Source: Rhizobium sp. SG_E_25_P2
GTDB taxonomy: Bacteria; Pseudomonadota; Alphaproteobacteria; Rhizobiales; Rhizobiaceae
Assembly (NCBI RefSeq): GCF_029892285.1
Contig: NZ_JARXVM010000015.1
Location: forward strand, 1-64,000
Reading direction: 5' to 3'
Length of the DNA: 64,000 nt
Under the pieces are notes generated by a model that was not told the origin of the DNA, made no database searches, and worked only from the letters and a program-made list of their open reading frames with translations. The position numbers were made by a program, and so were the translations under genes. Of the stretch, positions 29,824 through 38,900 are shown in pieces. Numbering within the stretch: position 1 is the first letter of the stretch; the number at the start of each line of letters is the position of its first letter.

Positions 29824-30275
29824 GCGAGACGCCCGAACAGCGCAGCGCGGTGATGCGCAAGGTGAAATCCAAGCACACCGCTCCCGAACTCAAGTTGCGC
29901 AAGCTCCTGACGTCGCTGGGCTACCGCTACCGTCTCCACCGCGCCGACCTGCCCGGAAAACCTGATCTGGTGTTTCCGGGCCGGCGCAAGCTGATCTTCG
30001 TCCACGGCTGCTTCTGGCACGGTCATGATTGCGCCCGTGGCGCCCGCGCGCCGAAAACCAACGTCGACTATTGGTCGCAGAAGATCGCCCGCAACCGCGC
30101 CCGCGACGCGGCGCATCAAGAGGCGCTCGCCGCAGCCGGCTGGTGGGCGCTGACGGTGTGGGAATGCGAGATGAAGGACGATGCGGCCCTGGCGGAGCGA
30201 CTATGCGGCTTTCTGGGGCGTCACGGAACCGATGGAGCGCCTCGGCCCCGCCGCGCCAGATCGGTTTCGGACTAG
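29820..30275 (+). CDS. vsr: very short patch repair endonuclease
   Basis: This 151-residue Vsr nuclease nicks 5' of T in T:G mismatches that arise by deamination of 5-methylcytosine made by the partner methylase. Recognisable parts are the N-terminal RSAVMRKVKSKHTAPE, the catalytic aspartate in LPGKPDLVF, the histidine-rich HGCFWHGHDC and the final W-E-C core (LTVWECEMKD). It begins with GTG overlapping the methylase stop. The 3' end overlaps the convergent PAP2 gene by 4 bp. Confidence 0.95.
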   Translation: MSETPEQRSAVMRKVKSKHTAPELKLRKLLTSLGYRYRLHRADLPGKPDLVFPGRRKLIFVHGCFWHGHDCARGARAPKTNVDYWSQKIARNRARDAAHQEALAAAGWWALTVWECEMKDDAALAERLCGFLGRHGTDGAPRPRRARSVSD

Positions 30276-31345
30276 ATTTTTGCGCCGTCGCCGAGAGGCT
30301 TAGGCCCCTGTCGCCCTGTCGTCATTCCCAGGCCGGACCGGCGTGAGGCCATCCACCAGAACAACGTCGCCGCAATCGCCGACAGATACCCGTCGACCGC
30401 ATAATGCCAGCCGGTATAGACCGAACCGAACAGGATGGTCGCGGCAAAACACCAGCCGACGATCATGCTGATGCGGCCTTGCGAGGTCATATACCACGCG
30501 GCGATTACGGCCACGCCGACATGGATGCTCGGCGCCGCCGAAATACCAGTTCCAATCAAAGCTGTATTGGTCGTGGCCGCCGTATAGAGATAATCGACGA
30601 ACAATTTCTGCTGCGTGGCATAGACATCTGTAGCCAGCATGGCGGTGAATTCCATAAATCGCGGCTCGGGGTAGAACCGATCATAGAAAATCGGACCAAC
30701 CGAAGAAAGCGCGGTCGCAAGAATAAAGCCCAGAACGATGTAAACCAGAAGGCTCGCCATCGCCAGACGCTTGAACTCCGGTCCGGGGCGCAGCACGGCG
30801 GCGTGAACGAGCGAAAAAAGCGCGACGGCGAACCAGAGCTTCGAGTAGACGAAATCGATGACGATGCTCGTTTCCGCAGGCGCCATCCTCGCATATTTCC
30901 AGGGATCGTCTCCGTGCAGCCAGTGATCGATGGTCGCGAGCAGTGGATCCGCGTAATACGGCGCTAGGTTGGGGATGTTCACTTTGAGCGTGGTGTACGC
31001 CGACAGGAAGAGAATGACGAGCGGAATCATGGCGACATGCTCGAGCGTCAGCTTGCGAACTCCATCGATCAAACCGGAGAGTGGAGCTAAGGGAAAAAGC
31101 ACTATTCCCCGAATGACCAGCATGACAATAACGATAAAATTAATTCCGAGGACGAGCTGGGAATAGTGTCCAAAAAGCTGCAAATAGGTGTCAGGTTTCC
31201 ATACAAGCGCGATCAGCGCAAATGACGAGAGACTGATGAAAATGCCGTTTTTTGCCACGTCTCGCGCATAGGCGACAAACGCTCCGAATGCGGATGTCGC
31301 CGCCGGCAAAACCTTGGGAACTGTGCGTATAACCAGGTCTTTCAC
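30272..31345 (-). CDS. PAP2-superfamily membrane phosphatase
   Basis: This 357-residue integral membrane protein has about eight hydrophobic helices. The PAP2 signatures are in the C-terminal third: SAAPSIHVG (motif with Ser-x-His) and the later GSVYTGWHYAVDGY containing the second histidine and Asp. The N-terminal KxxxxxxRP motif is not clear. It probably dephosphorylates a lipid phosphate or transfers a phospho-head group, as in the phosphatidylinositol/inositol-phosphoryl transferase-like branch. The GTG start has GGGAG 8 bp upstream. Base composition in its 5' part is somewhat less GC-rich than the surroundings. Confidence 0.82.
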   Translation of the reverse strand: MKDLVIRTVPKVLPAATSAFGAFVAYARDVAKNGIFISLSSFALIALVWKPDTYLQLFGHYSQLVLGINFIVIVMLVIRGIVLFPLAPLSGLIDGVRKLTLEHVAMIPLVILFLSAYTTLKVNIPNLAPYYADPLLATIDHWLHGDDPWKYARMAPAETSIVIDFVYSKLWFAVALFSLVHAAVLRPGPEFKRLAMASLLVYIVLGFILATALSSVGPIFYDRFYPEPRFMEFTAMLATDVYATQQKLFVDYLYTAATTNTALIGTGISAAPSIHVGVAVIAAWYMTSQGRISMIVGWCFAATILFGSVYTGWHYAVDGYLSAIAATLFWWMASRRSGLGMTTGRQGPKPLGDGAKI

Positions 31346-31412
31346 TTCAGATCTCCCGCTTATTCGCGGGAAGTCTAGTGAGTATTCGTTAAAAATATTT
31401 TTGGTTGTTTGT

Positions 31413-32042
31413 TTATTTCATCAACCCATAGCGCCCGAGTTCCGCATCCAGTTCATCCGCCCCGACATAATGAATCGCGTTCCACCCATAGGCGCGGGCC
31501 GCCTCGATATTGGCGAGCGCGTCGTCGATGAACAGCGTTGCGGCCGGGTCGAGGCCGAAGGTCTTGGTGTGGCTGTCATAGATGCGGGGATCGGGCTTGA
31601 TCAGTTTCACCCGCGCCGACACCGTCACGCCGCGCGGCGCTTTGAGGAAGGGGAAAATCTCCTGCGCCTGGTCGAATGTGTCGTCAGCGAAATTGGTCAG
31701 CAGCGTCACGTCGCGACCCTCGGCGATGAAGCGTTCGAGATGCGCGACCGAGCGATCATAGGCGTGCGGCACCATTTCATGCCAGTATTGGCGGAAGGCG
31801 CGGATATGCTCTTCGCGATCGGGAAATTTCTCCAGAAGCAGGTCCTCCGCCTCCAGCCAGGTGCGGCCGCGATCCTGCTCGACATTCCAGTCATGGGTGC
31901 AGACATGCTCGAAGAACCATTTGCGCTCTTCTTCGTCCGGGATCAGCCGCGCATAGGGCAGGTTGGGATCGTAGTGGATCAGCACCTTGCCGATGTCGAA
32001 GACAATGTGGCGGATCTCGGGTGTAGCTGTTTCAGCGTGCAT
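31413..32042 (-). CDS. HAD-IA hydrolase (haloacid dehalogenase-like)
   Basis: This 209-residue HAD hydrolase has motif I FDIGKVLIHYD, motif II LLTNFADDT, a motif III lysine in KLIKPDPRIY and motif IV FIDDALANIEAA. The first aspartate is followed by Ile-Gly-Lys-Val rather than D-x-D, as in some YihX/haloacid dehalogenase relatives. Its start overlaps the end of mutY by 11 bp, so it is in the same operon. The substrate is not predictable. Confidence 0.88.
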   Translation of the reverse strand: MHAETATPEIRHIVFDIGKVLIHYDPNLPYARLIPDEEERKWFFEHVCTHDWNVEQDRGRTWLEAEDLLLEKFPDREEHIRAFRQYWHEMVPHAYDRSVAHLERFIAEGRDVTLLTNFADDTFDQAQEIFPFLKAPRGVTVSARVKLIKPDPRIYDSHTKTFGLDPAATLFIDDALANIEAARAYGWNAIHYVGADELDAELGRYGLMK

Positions 32043-33123
32043 GCGGTTTCCTCTTGGGCTTGAACGCGTCCGGTATAGCGGCGGCGATCGCCTTTTTCAT
32101 GACAGTCGGCAAGGCTTGATCGGCAAGCGTCTCGATCGGCTCCCACCAGCCTTCGGGCGTATCAGGCGCGGCGTCGAGATCAGCCCTGAAAACGCTGAGC
32201 TGCAATTCGAAATGGGTGAAGACATGCGTGACGACGCCTGTGAGACGCCAGTCGGCGGCGAAAGGCGCGGCCTCAGGCGTATCCGCGCCATCGCGCGAGG
32301 CGGTCCAGCCGGTGCCGGGCGGCTCGGTCATGCCGCCGAGCAGGCCGCTGTCGATCCGCTTGCGCAGCAGCACGCGTCCCTCGGGATCCACAGCCACAAA
32401 AGCCGCCCCCTTGCGCGCCGGCTTGGCTTTCTTGGCCGCCTTGACGGGGAAGTTTTCAGGATCTGCCTCTGCAAAAGCACGACAGGCGTCACGCCAGGGA
32501 CAGAGCGAACAGGCCGGACGGCGCGGCGTGCAGATGGTCGCGCCGAGATCCATCATCGCCTGGGCGAAATCGCCGGGCCTCTCGTTCGGCGTCAGCGTGT
32601 CGAGCAGCGTTTTGAGTTTCGGCTTGGCGCCCGGCAGCGGATCCTCGACCGCGAAGAGCCGGGTGAGCACCCGCTCGACATTGCCGTCCATCACCAAAGC
32701 GCGCCGATCAAACGCGATGGCCGCGACGGCGGCGGAAGTGTAATCGCCGATGCCGGGCAGCGCGCGCAGGCCGTCCACCGTATCGGGAAACACGCCGCCA
32801 TGCTCAAACGCCACCGCCTCGGCGCATTTCTTGAGATTGCGGGCGCGGGCGTAATAGCCGAGCCCGGCCCAGGCCTTCATCACATCCTCATTGTCGGCGC
32901 GGGCGAGATCACTCACCTCAGGCCATAATTCGAGGAACTTCAGAAAATAGGCGCGCACGGCCTGCACCGTGGTCTGCTGCAGCATCACCTCGGACAGCCA
33001 GATCCGGTAGGGATCGGGGTTCACGCCCTTGTCCCGCATCGGCGGAGAGACCCGCCAGGGCAAATCGCGGTGATGTCGGTCATACCAGGCGAGAAGGCTT
33101 GCCGCGTCAGGCTGTTCCGGCAT
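32032..33123 (-). CDS. mutY: A/G-specific adenine DNA glycosylase
   Basis: This 363-residue base-excision repair enzyme removes A mispaired with 8-oxoG. The catalytic Glu45 is in SEVMLQQT. The helix-hairpin-helix and catalytic Asp lie in LPGIGDYTSAAVAAIAF, and the [4Fe-4S] cluster ligands are in the C-x6-C-x2-C-x5-C run around CTPRRPACSLCPWRDAC. A C-terminal NUDIX-like domain (about 230-355) recognises 8-oxoG. It leads the mutY/HAD operon and is divergent from the DciA-like gene. Confidence 0.96.
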   Translation of the reverse strand: MPEQPDAASLLAWYDRHHRDLPWRVSPPMRDKGVNPDPYRIWLSEVMLQQTTVQAVRAYFLKFLELWPEVSDLARADNEDVMKAWAGLGYYARARNLKKCAEAVAFEHGGVFPDTVDGLRALPGIGDYTSAAVAAIAFDRRALVMDGNVERVLTRLFAVEDPLPGAKPKLKTLLDTLTPNERPGDFAQAMMDLGATICTPRRPACSLCPWRDACRAFAEADPENFPVKAAKKAKPARKGAAFVAVDPEGRVLLRKRIDSGLLGGMTEPPGTGWTASRDGADTPEAAPFAADWRLTGVVTHVFTHFELQLSVFRADLDAAPDTPEGWWEPIETLADQALPTVMKKAIAAAIPDAFKPKRKPHAR

Positions 33124-33260
33124 GTCTGCTTATTGATCCCATTCTGGTGGCCGGCAACGCTTTGCCGCGCCAGCCGTTATACATAGGTCCCGGCGGTTGC
33201 CGCCGTGGCATATGAAAGCTATGATTCTCTATCACTTATTCGCACGGGCCCGAAGAGACG

Positions 33261-33767
33261 ATGTCTTCCTTCCAGAGAAAAGGCGAGCTTCAGATCGCCG
33301 AAGCCGCCAACCGGCTGATCGACCCGGTGCTCGCCCGCAAGGCCGGCATCAACACGGCCTTGATCGGCTCTTGGGACGAGATCGCCGGCGCCGATTTCGC
33401 CGAATGCACCCGGCCGGAAAAGATCACCTGGCCACGCGCCAATGCCGATCGCTATGGCGACGCCGGCGGCGTCGAGCCCGGCGTGCTGACAATCGCCTGC
33501 GAAGGCGCGCGCGCGCTGTTTCTCGCCCATGCCCAGGGCGAACTCATCCAGCGCATCAACGGCTTCTTCGGTTACCCCGCCATCCGCCAGGTGCGCATCG
33601 TCCAGAAACCCGTATCCATGGGCCACAAGCATCGCCCGAAACCACGGCCGCTGACCCGCGACCAGCAGGCCAAACTGACCGACATGACCGCCGATATCGA
33701 CAACGAGAAGCTCAAGGCGGCGCTGGAGCGATTGGGGCGCGGCGTGATGGGGCGGCGGGTGAAGTGA
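33261..33767 (+). CDS. DUF721 / DciA-like protein
   Basis: This 168-residue protein carries a DUF721 domain (about 10-115) with the core ALIGSWDEIAGADFAECTRPEKITWP and, later, LFLAHAQGELIQRINGFFG. DUF721 includes DciA, the ancestral replicative-helicase loader operator of bacteria lacking DnaC, so a role with DnaB is plausible. The C-terminal part is basic and probably disordered. In rhizobia this gene normally sits between mutY and the dsbA-like/smc pair, as here, except for three inserted genes. Confidence 0.85.
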   Translation: MSSFQRKGELQIAEAANRLIDPVLARKAGINTALIGSWDEIAGADFAECTRPEKITWPRANADRYGDAGGVEPGVLTIACEGARALFLAHAQGELIQRINGFFGYPAIRQVRIVQKPVSMGHKHRPKPRPLTRDQQAKLTDMTADIDNEKLKAALERLGRGVMGRRVK

Positions 33768-33794
33768 ACGCCGTAGGGCAGACCGCCCCTGCTC

Positions 33795-34274
33795 GTGACT
33801 GGAAAAGGGTTGTTTGGGAAGGTGGGCGAGAGATTGGGTTTCAAGATTGAGATAGAGCCTGCGCCCAGCCTGGATGTGCAGCAACTGATCGACACCGGTC
33901 TCGATGTTTTTAATGCGCAGAAGGCTGGCCCCGACGGTCAACAAGATGTTTGGGTCATCGCGCGCGACGATCAACACAATGTCCAAGGTGGGCTAAAGGG
34001 CCGAACTGCCTATTCATGGCTCTTTATCGATTGGCTATGGCTTTCGCCTGACGTGCGAGGCCGTGGCTTAGGGGCCGAACTTCTCGGCAAGGCGGAAACG
34101 GAAGCGCGTTTGCGCGGCTGCATCGGCGCCTATGTCGATACATTCAGTTTCCAGGCCCCGGATTTTTACCGACGAAACGGCTATGAGGACTTTGCTCGGA
34201 TCGATGATTTTCCGCCGGGCCATTCTTGCATCTGGCTCAAGAAGACGTTTGGGCCGTCAGAAACGAGACGCTAA
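33795..34274 (+). CDS. GNAT N-acetyltransferase
   Basis: This is a GNAT acetyltransferase of about 150 residues. The acetyl-CoA loop is in VRGRGLGAELLGKAETEARLRG and the C-terminal part FYRRNGYEDFARIDDFPPGH is typical of the family. It starts at a weak GTG at 33795; a GTG at 33822 is an alternative. Its substrate is unknown. It lies between the DciA-like gene and a toxin-antitoxin pair within an otherwise conserved block, so it is probably part of an insertion. Some GNATs are toxins themselves, but this one lacks a neighbouring RHH partner on its strand. Confidence 0.8.
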   Translation: MTGKGLFGKVGERLGFKIEIEPAPSLDVQQLIDTGLDVFNAQKAGPDGQQDVWVIARDDQHNVQGGLKGRTAYSWLFIDWLWLSPDVRGRGLGAELLGKAETEARLRGCIGAYVDTFSFQAPDFYRRNGYEDFARIDDFPPGHSCIWLKKTFGPSETRR

Positions 34275-34351
34275 AGCGTCGCGGGAACGTTTGGGGCGAG
34301 GGCGATTGAGCGGCGGGGCGGTGATGGACCGCTTGCCAAGCAGCGCCTCAA

Positions 34352-34651
34352 TCATTCATCGTAGAGATGCAGTTGCTGGCCCTTGGGCAAGATGCGCAAG
34401 ATGTGAACCGTATCGTGTTCAACAACAAAGGCTATGCTCAGGCTGCGCTCAAAGCCAATAACGCGCAGTCCGTCGCGTGTGTCATCGCGGACGCTGCCGC
34501 GCTTGGGAAATGTCTCAAACCGTCGGAGAAAACGCTCTAGTCGCGCCAGATAGGCCAAAGCTGCAGGCTCGCCGGCAAGAGGCTTCAGATAATCGAGCAA
34601 GGCGTCAATGTCGCGTTGCGCCTGAAAACTGAGGCGGACCGCGTAAATCAC
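34352..34651 (-). CDS. ParE-type toxin
   Basis: This 99-residue ParE/RelE-fold toxin belongs to the plasmid stabilisation family. It has the N-terminal strand and helix YAVRLSFQAQRDIDALLDYL and the C-terminal sheet GLRVIGFERSLSIAFVVEHDTVHILRILPKGQ. ParE proteins poison DNA gyrase, while relatives cleave mRNA; this is not resolved here. Its start overlaps the antitoxin stop by 4 bp, so the two are translationally coupled. The pair sits inside the conserved DciA-like / dsbA-like interval. Confidence 0.88.
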   Translation of the reverse strand: MIYAVRLSFQAQRDIDALLDYLKPLAGEPAALAYLARLERFLRRFETFPKRGSVRDDTRDGLRVIGFERSLSIAFVVEHDTVHILRILPKGQQLHLYDE

Positions 34652-34926
34652 GCGCCGCCTGCGTTCGTCTTGACGCGCTGGCGAAAGCCCTCAAACGCCT
34701 CGTCAAGAGAAACGGTCCGCTCGGGATGAGCCTTGATTTCATCATAAGTCGGCGCAACCTCTTCCTGCAGCCAAGTCTCAAGCGCTTCGTCGCGCTCGGA
34801 GAGAGTGAGAAGTCCCTCTTCGATCACCGCGCTCTCGCTGTCATATTCGCCGGAAGCGACTTTCTCCCTGACCATGTCGGCCATCTCGGCGGGGAGACTG
34901 ACGGTAAGCGATTGTCTGGCTGCCAT
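34648..34926 (-). CDS. ParD-type (ribbon-helix-helix) antitoxin
   Basis: This 92-residue antitoxin has the N-terminal ribbon-helix-helix SLTVSLPAEMADMVREKVASGEY...SAVIEEGL, which binds DNA as a dimer, and an acidic C-terminal segment that should wrap the toxin. The start at 34926 follows GAGGAG; the longer open frame upstream is rejected. It is first in its operon, as usual for ParDE. A good sigma-70-like promoter and an operator-like palindrome lie directly upstream. Confidence 0.88.
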   Translation of the reverse strand: MAARQSLTVSLPAEMADMVREKVASGEYDSESAVIEEGLLTLSERDEALETWLQEEVAPTYDEIKAHPERTVSLDEAFEGFRQRVKTNAGGA

Positions 34927-34948
34927 GGGATATCTCCTCGTGTTGACA

Positions 34949-34979
34949 GTATCATACCATTCACCCAACAGGCGCCCAA
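34949..34979 (-). promoter_or_regulatory. promoter of the ParDE-type pair
   Basis: On the minus strand TTGGGC (34974-34979) and TATGAT (34951-34956) are separated by 17 bp. They stand 25 bp ahead of the antitoxin ATG. The -10 box lies in the odd palindrome GTATGATAC (34949-34957), a plausible RHH operator site. Confidence 0.5.
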
Positions 34980-35123
34980 GACTTTTCAGCTTGCTTCCCG
35001 GATGATGTCGCCGCCTCTTTCCGCGCCTCACATTTGTTTGAACGCCGGACCATCCGTCATACTTGCGGCGTAAGAGCCTGCGGTATATCGACAATACCAC
35101 ATTGGCCTTATCGAGGAGCACTT

Positions 35124-35900
35124 ATGTCCCACCTGTTCAAGAGCGCGTCGCCGCGCTTGATGTCCGTCGCGTTTCTGACCGCCGCGAGCCTGGCGCTTGC
35201 AGCCTGCAGCGAGGAGAAGAAGGCCGAGACGGCCGCGCCCGCCGTCCAGACGGAAACCGCGCAATCGGCGCCCGCCGCGACCCCGGCAGTGCCCGCCGTG
35301 AGCCCGGAGACCACCGCCTCCACGAGGCCGGCGCAATTGCCGACCCCGGACGGCGAAGTCGATGTCGCCGCGCTGATGGCCCCCGGTCCGCTGCCGGAAG
35401 TCGCGCTCGGCAAGGACGACGCCAAGGTGACGATCGTCGAATATATGTCGATGACCTGCCCGCATTGCGCCCGCTTCCACAATTCGGTCTTCGAAGAGAT
35501 CAAGCAGAAATACATCGACAGCGGCAAAGCGCGCTTCGTGCTGCGCGAATTCCCGCTCGACAACCGCGCCGCCGCCGCCATCATGCTGGCCCGTTGCGCG
35601 CCCAAGGAACAATATTTCCCGATGGTGTCGGCGCTGTTCAAGAGCCAGATGACCTGGGCGACCGCCGAAGACGGCCGCGCCGCACTGCTGCAGATGTCGA
35701 AACTCGCCGGATTCTCCGAGCAGAGCTTCGAAGCCTGCTTGACGAACCAGAAGCTTCTGGATGATGTGAACGCCACGCGCGAAAAGGCGTCCAAGGATTT
35801 CGGAGTGGATTCCACCCCGACCTTCTTCATCAATGGCAAGCGTTACGCCGGGGAAATGAGCGTTGCGGAAATGTCGGCTCTCATTGACGCCGCTGAATAA
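35124..35900 (+). CDS. DsbA-like thiol:disulfide oxidoreductase lipoprotein
   Basis: This 258-residue envelope protein has the lipoprotein signal ASLALAAC, an Ala/Pro/Thr-rich linker (about 30-80), and a thioredoxin-fold DsbA/DsbG-type domain with active site CPHC in MSMTCPHCARFHN. The cis-proline loop is in DSTPTFFING. It probably oxidises or isomerises disulfides of exported proteins. GAGGAG precedes the ATG at 35124. The dsbA-like/smc neighbourhood is a recurrent rhizobial arrangement. A strong hairpin follows. Confidence 0.9.
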   Translation: MSHLFKSASPRLMSVAFLTAASLALAACSEEKKAETAAPAVQTETAQSAPAATPAVPAVSPETTASTRPAQLPTPDGEVDVAALMAPGPLPEVALGKDDAKVTIVEYMSMTCPHCARFHNSVFEEIKQKYIDSGKARFVLREFPLDNRAAAAIMLARCAPKEQYFPMVSALFKSQMTWATAEDGRAALLQMSKLAGFSEQSFEACLTNQKLLDDVNATREKASKDFGVDSTPTFFINGKRYAGEMSVAEMSALIDAAE

Positions 35901-35920
35901 CCAGACACGACCGTTCATCA

Positions 35921-35953
35921 AAACGGGCGACAGCTTCGCGCTGTCGCCCGTTT
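35921..35953 (+). terminator. terminator between the dsbA-like gene and smc
   Basis: A perfect 14-bp stem (35921-35934 and 35940-35953) with loop TTCGC and a TTT end follows the stop codon by 20 bp. It suggests that smc has its own promoter. Confidence 0.75.
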
Positions 35954-35990
35954 CGGTGTTTATCGTTCTGTCGGCGCTGGGGAACGCGCG

Positions 35991-38900
35991 ATGAAATTCA
36001 CCAAGCTGCGCATCACCGGCTTCAAATCCTTCGTCGAGCCCTCGGAGTTTCTCATCGAGCCGGGGCTGACCGGCGTGGTCGGGCCCAATGGCTGCGGCAA
36101 GTCCAATCTGGTGGAGTCGCTGCGCTGGGTGATGGGTGAGAATTCATACAAGAATATGCGCGCGTCGGGCATGGATGACGTGATCTTTTCGGGGTCCGGC
36201 CAGCGGCCGGCGCGCAACTCCGCCGAAGTCGGCCTCTATATCGACAATTCCGACCGCACCGCGCCAGCCGCATTCAACGACGCCGACGAATTGCAGGTCA
36301 GCCGCCGCATCGAGCGCGAACAGGGCTCGGTCTACCGCATCAACGGCAAGGAAGCCCGCGCCCGCGATGTGCAGCTCTTGTTCGCCGACGCCTCGACTGG
36401 CGCGCGCTCGCCTGCCATGGTCGGCCAGGGCCGCATCGGCGAACTCATCCAGGCCAAGCCCCAGGCGCGCCGGCAGTTGCTGGAAGAGGCGGCCGGCATT
36501 TCCGGTCTGCATTCGCGCCGCCACGAGGCCGAACTCAGGCTTAAGGCCGCCGAAACCAATCTCGAACGGCTGGAGGATGTGACCGCCCAGCTGACCGCCC
36601 AGATCGAAAGCCTCAAGCGCCAGGCGCGGCAGGCCAATCGCTTCAAGCAGCTCTCGGCCTCGATCCGCGCCGAAGAGGCCAAGCTGCTGCATATCCGCTG
36701 GGCCGAAGCCAAGACGGCGGAGGCCGAGGCCGACAGCCAGCTCAACCAGACCACCAATCTGGTGGCCGAGCGTGCGCAGGCGCAGATGGAGGCGGCCAAG
36801 ACCCACGCCATCGAGGGTTTGCGCATGCCGGAACTGCGCGACGCCGAGGTTCAGGCCGCCGCCGCTTTGCAGCGTCTCACCATCGCCCGCAGCCAGCTCG
36901 ACGAGGATTTCCGCCGGCTCGACCAGCGAAGGCAGGAACTCGAACGCCGCATCGCCCAGCTTTCCGCCGATATCACCCGCGAAAAGCAGATGATCGCCGG
37001 CAATGCCGAAATCCTCGCTCGTCTCGACGAGGAAGAGGAGGAGCTGCGGGCGCATGCCGAGGACGCTTTGATCCGCGCCCAGGAGCTGAAAGAGCAGTTG
37101 GCGGAAGCTGCGGAAAACGTCGCGGACGCCGAGCGCCGCATGCAGGAACTGACCGCCGAACGCGCCGAAGCCGCCGCCGGCCGCCAGCAGACCGAACGCT
37201 TCCTGGCCGATATCGCCCAGCGCCGTCTGAGGCTGGAACGGCAGGCGGCGGACGCAAGACGCGATCTCGAAACCATCGAGGCCAAGCTCGCAGCACTCCC
37301 CGACCCCGACGAAAAGCGGGAAGCTCTGGAAGCGGCCGAAATTGCCCATGAGGATGGCGAGCAGGCAGCCTTAACCGCGGAAAGACGGCTTTCCGACGCG
37401 CGCCTGCAGGAAGCCGCGAGCCGGCGTCCGCTCGAAGAGGCGCGCTCGGCGCTGCAAATGCTGGAGACCGAGGCGCGCACTATCCGCAAGATGCTGGCAG
37501 CCGGCGGCGAAAGCGCGGCCACGCCAGTGTCCGAACTGATCGAAGCCGCCTCGGGCTGGGAAACTGCACTGGGCGCAGCCCTCGGCGACGATCTCGATTC
37601 CCCGCTCGATGCGGCGGCGGCCAAATACTGGCGGCTCAATCCCGGCGCCGGCGATCCAGTACTTCCCGCCGGCGTCGAGCCGCTGTCACGGCATGTCACT
37701 GCGCCTGCGGAACTCGCCCGTCGCCTCGCCCAGATCGGCGTCGTGTCCGAGGATGATGGCCCCCGGCTGATGCCGTCGCTCGCCGCCGGCCAGCGGTTGG
37801 TGTCGCGTTCGGGCGCGCTCTGGCGCTGGGACGGGCATGTGACGGAAGCCGGCGCGCCGAGTGCGGCGGCGCTGCGCCTGACCCAGAAAAACAGGCTCTC
37901 CAGCCTTGAGGACGAGATCGAAGAGGCCCGCTTCCGGCTGGAAGATTGCGAGGCGGCGCATGAGGCGGCGCGCGAGGCTTTGCAATCGGCCGAGACCCGC
38001 CTGCAACAGACCCGTGACATGGCTCGCCTTCTCGCGCGCAAGCTGACCGAGGCCCGCGAGGCGCTGTCGGCGGCGGAAAAAGCCAGCGCCGATCTGACGC
38101 GGCTCCGCGATCTCGGCGCCGAACAGATCGCTGGCTACGAGACCCAGATCGAGGATCTCGCGGTCCAGGAGGAAGAGGCGCGACTGACGCTGGCCGAAAC
38201 GCCGGATCTTTCCGCGCTTGATCTGGCGCTTCGCGAACAGACGGCCCTTGTGGCCGAACATCGCGCCCGGCTGGCTGAAGCCCGCGCCGCCCATGACGGC
38301 GAAGCCCGTGACAACGACGCCCGCGCCCGCCGCCTCACCGCCATATCAGGTGAACGTCGGCTCTGGCGCGACCGTGAACAGAGCGCCACAGCCCAGATTG
38401 AGACGCTGGAGACGCGCGAGGAAGAGGCGCGGATCGAGCTTGAGGATCTCTTGCAGGCGCCCGAGGAATTCGAGGATCGCCGGCGCGCTCTGCTCAGTGA
38501 ATTGCAGAAGGCGGAAGCCGCGCGCAAGGCCGCCGCCGATCAGTTGCAAGCGCAGGAAAATCGCGAACGCGACGCCGACCGCGCCGCAAGCCAGGCGCTG
38601 GCGGCCCTTGCCGATGCGCGCGAAAAACGCGGCCGCGCCGAAGAACGGCTGCTGTCGACCCGTGAGATGCGGATCGCGCAGGAGACCCGCATCCGAGAAA
38701 CGCTGAACGTCGCCCCGCATGAGGTGTTCAGGCTGACCGGGCTTGCGAGCGGCGACAAGCTGCCCGAGATCCGCGGCATCGAAATCGAGGTCGAGCGACT
38801 GAAGATGGAGCGCGAGCGGCTGGGCGCCGTCAATCTGCGCGCTGAGGAGGAACAGGCCGAACTCACCGAAAAGCTCACCAACCTGATCCGCGAACGCGAC

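Noticed and set aside
36851-38041. long Ser/Ala/Arg-rich open frame antisense to smc
   Set aside because: It is a by-product of the E/A/R-rich coiled-coil codons of smc.
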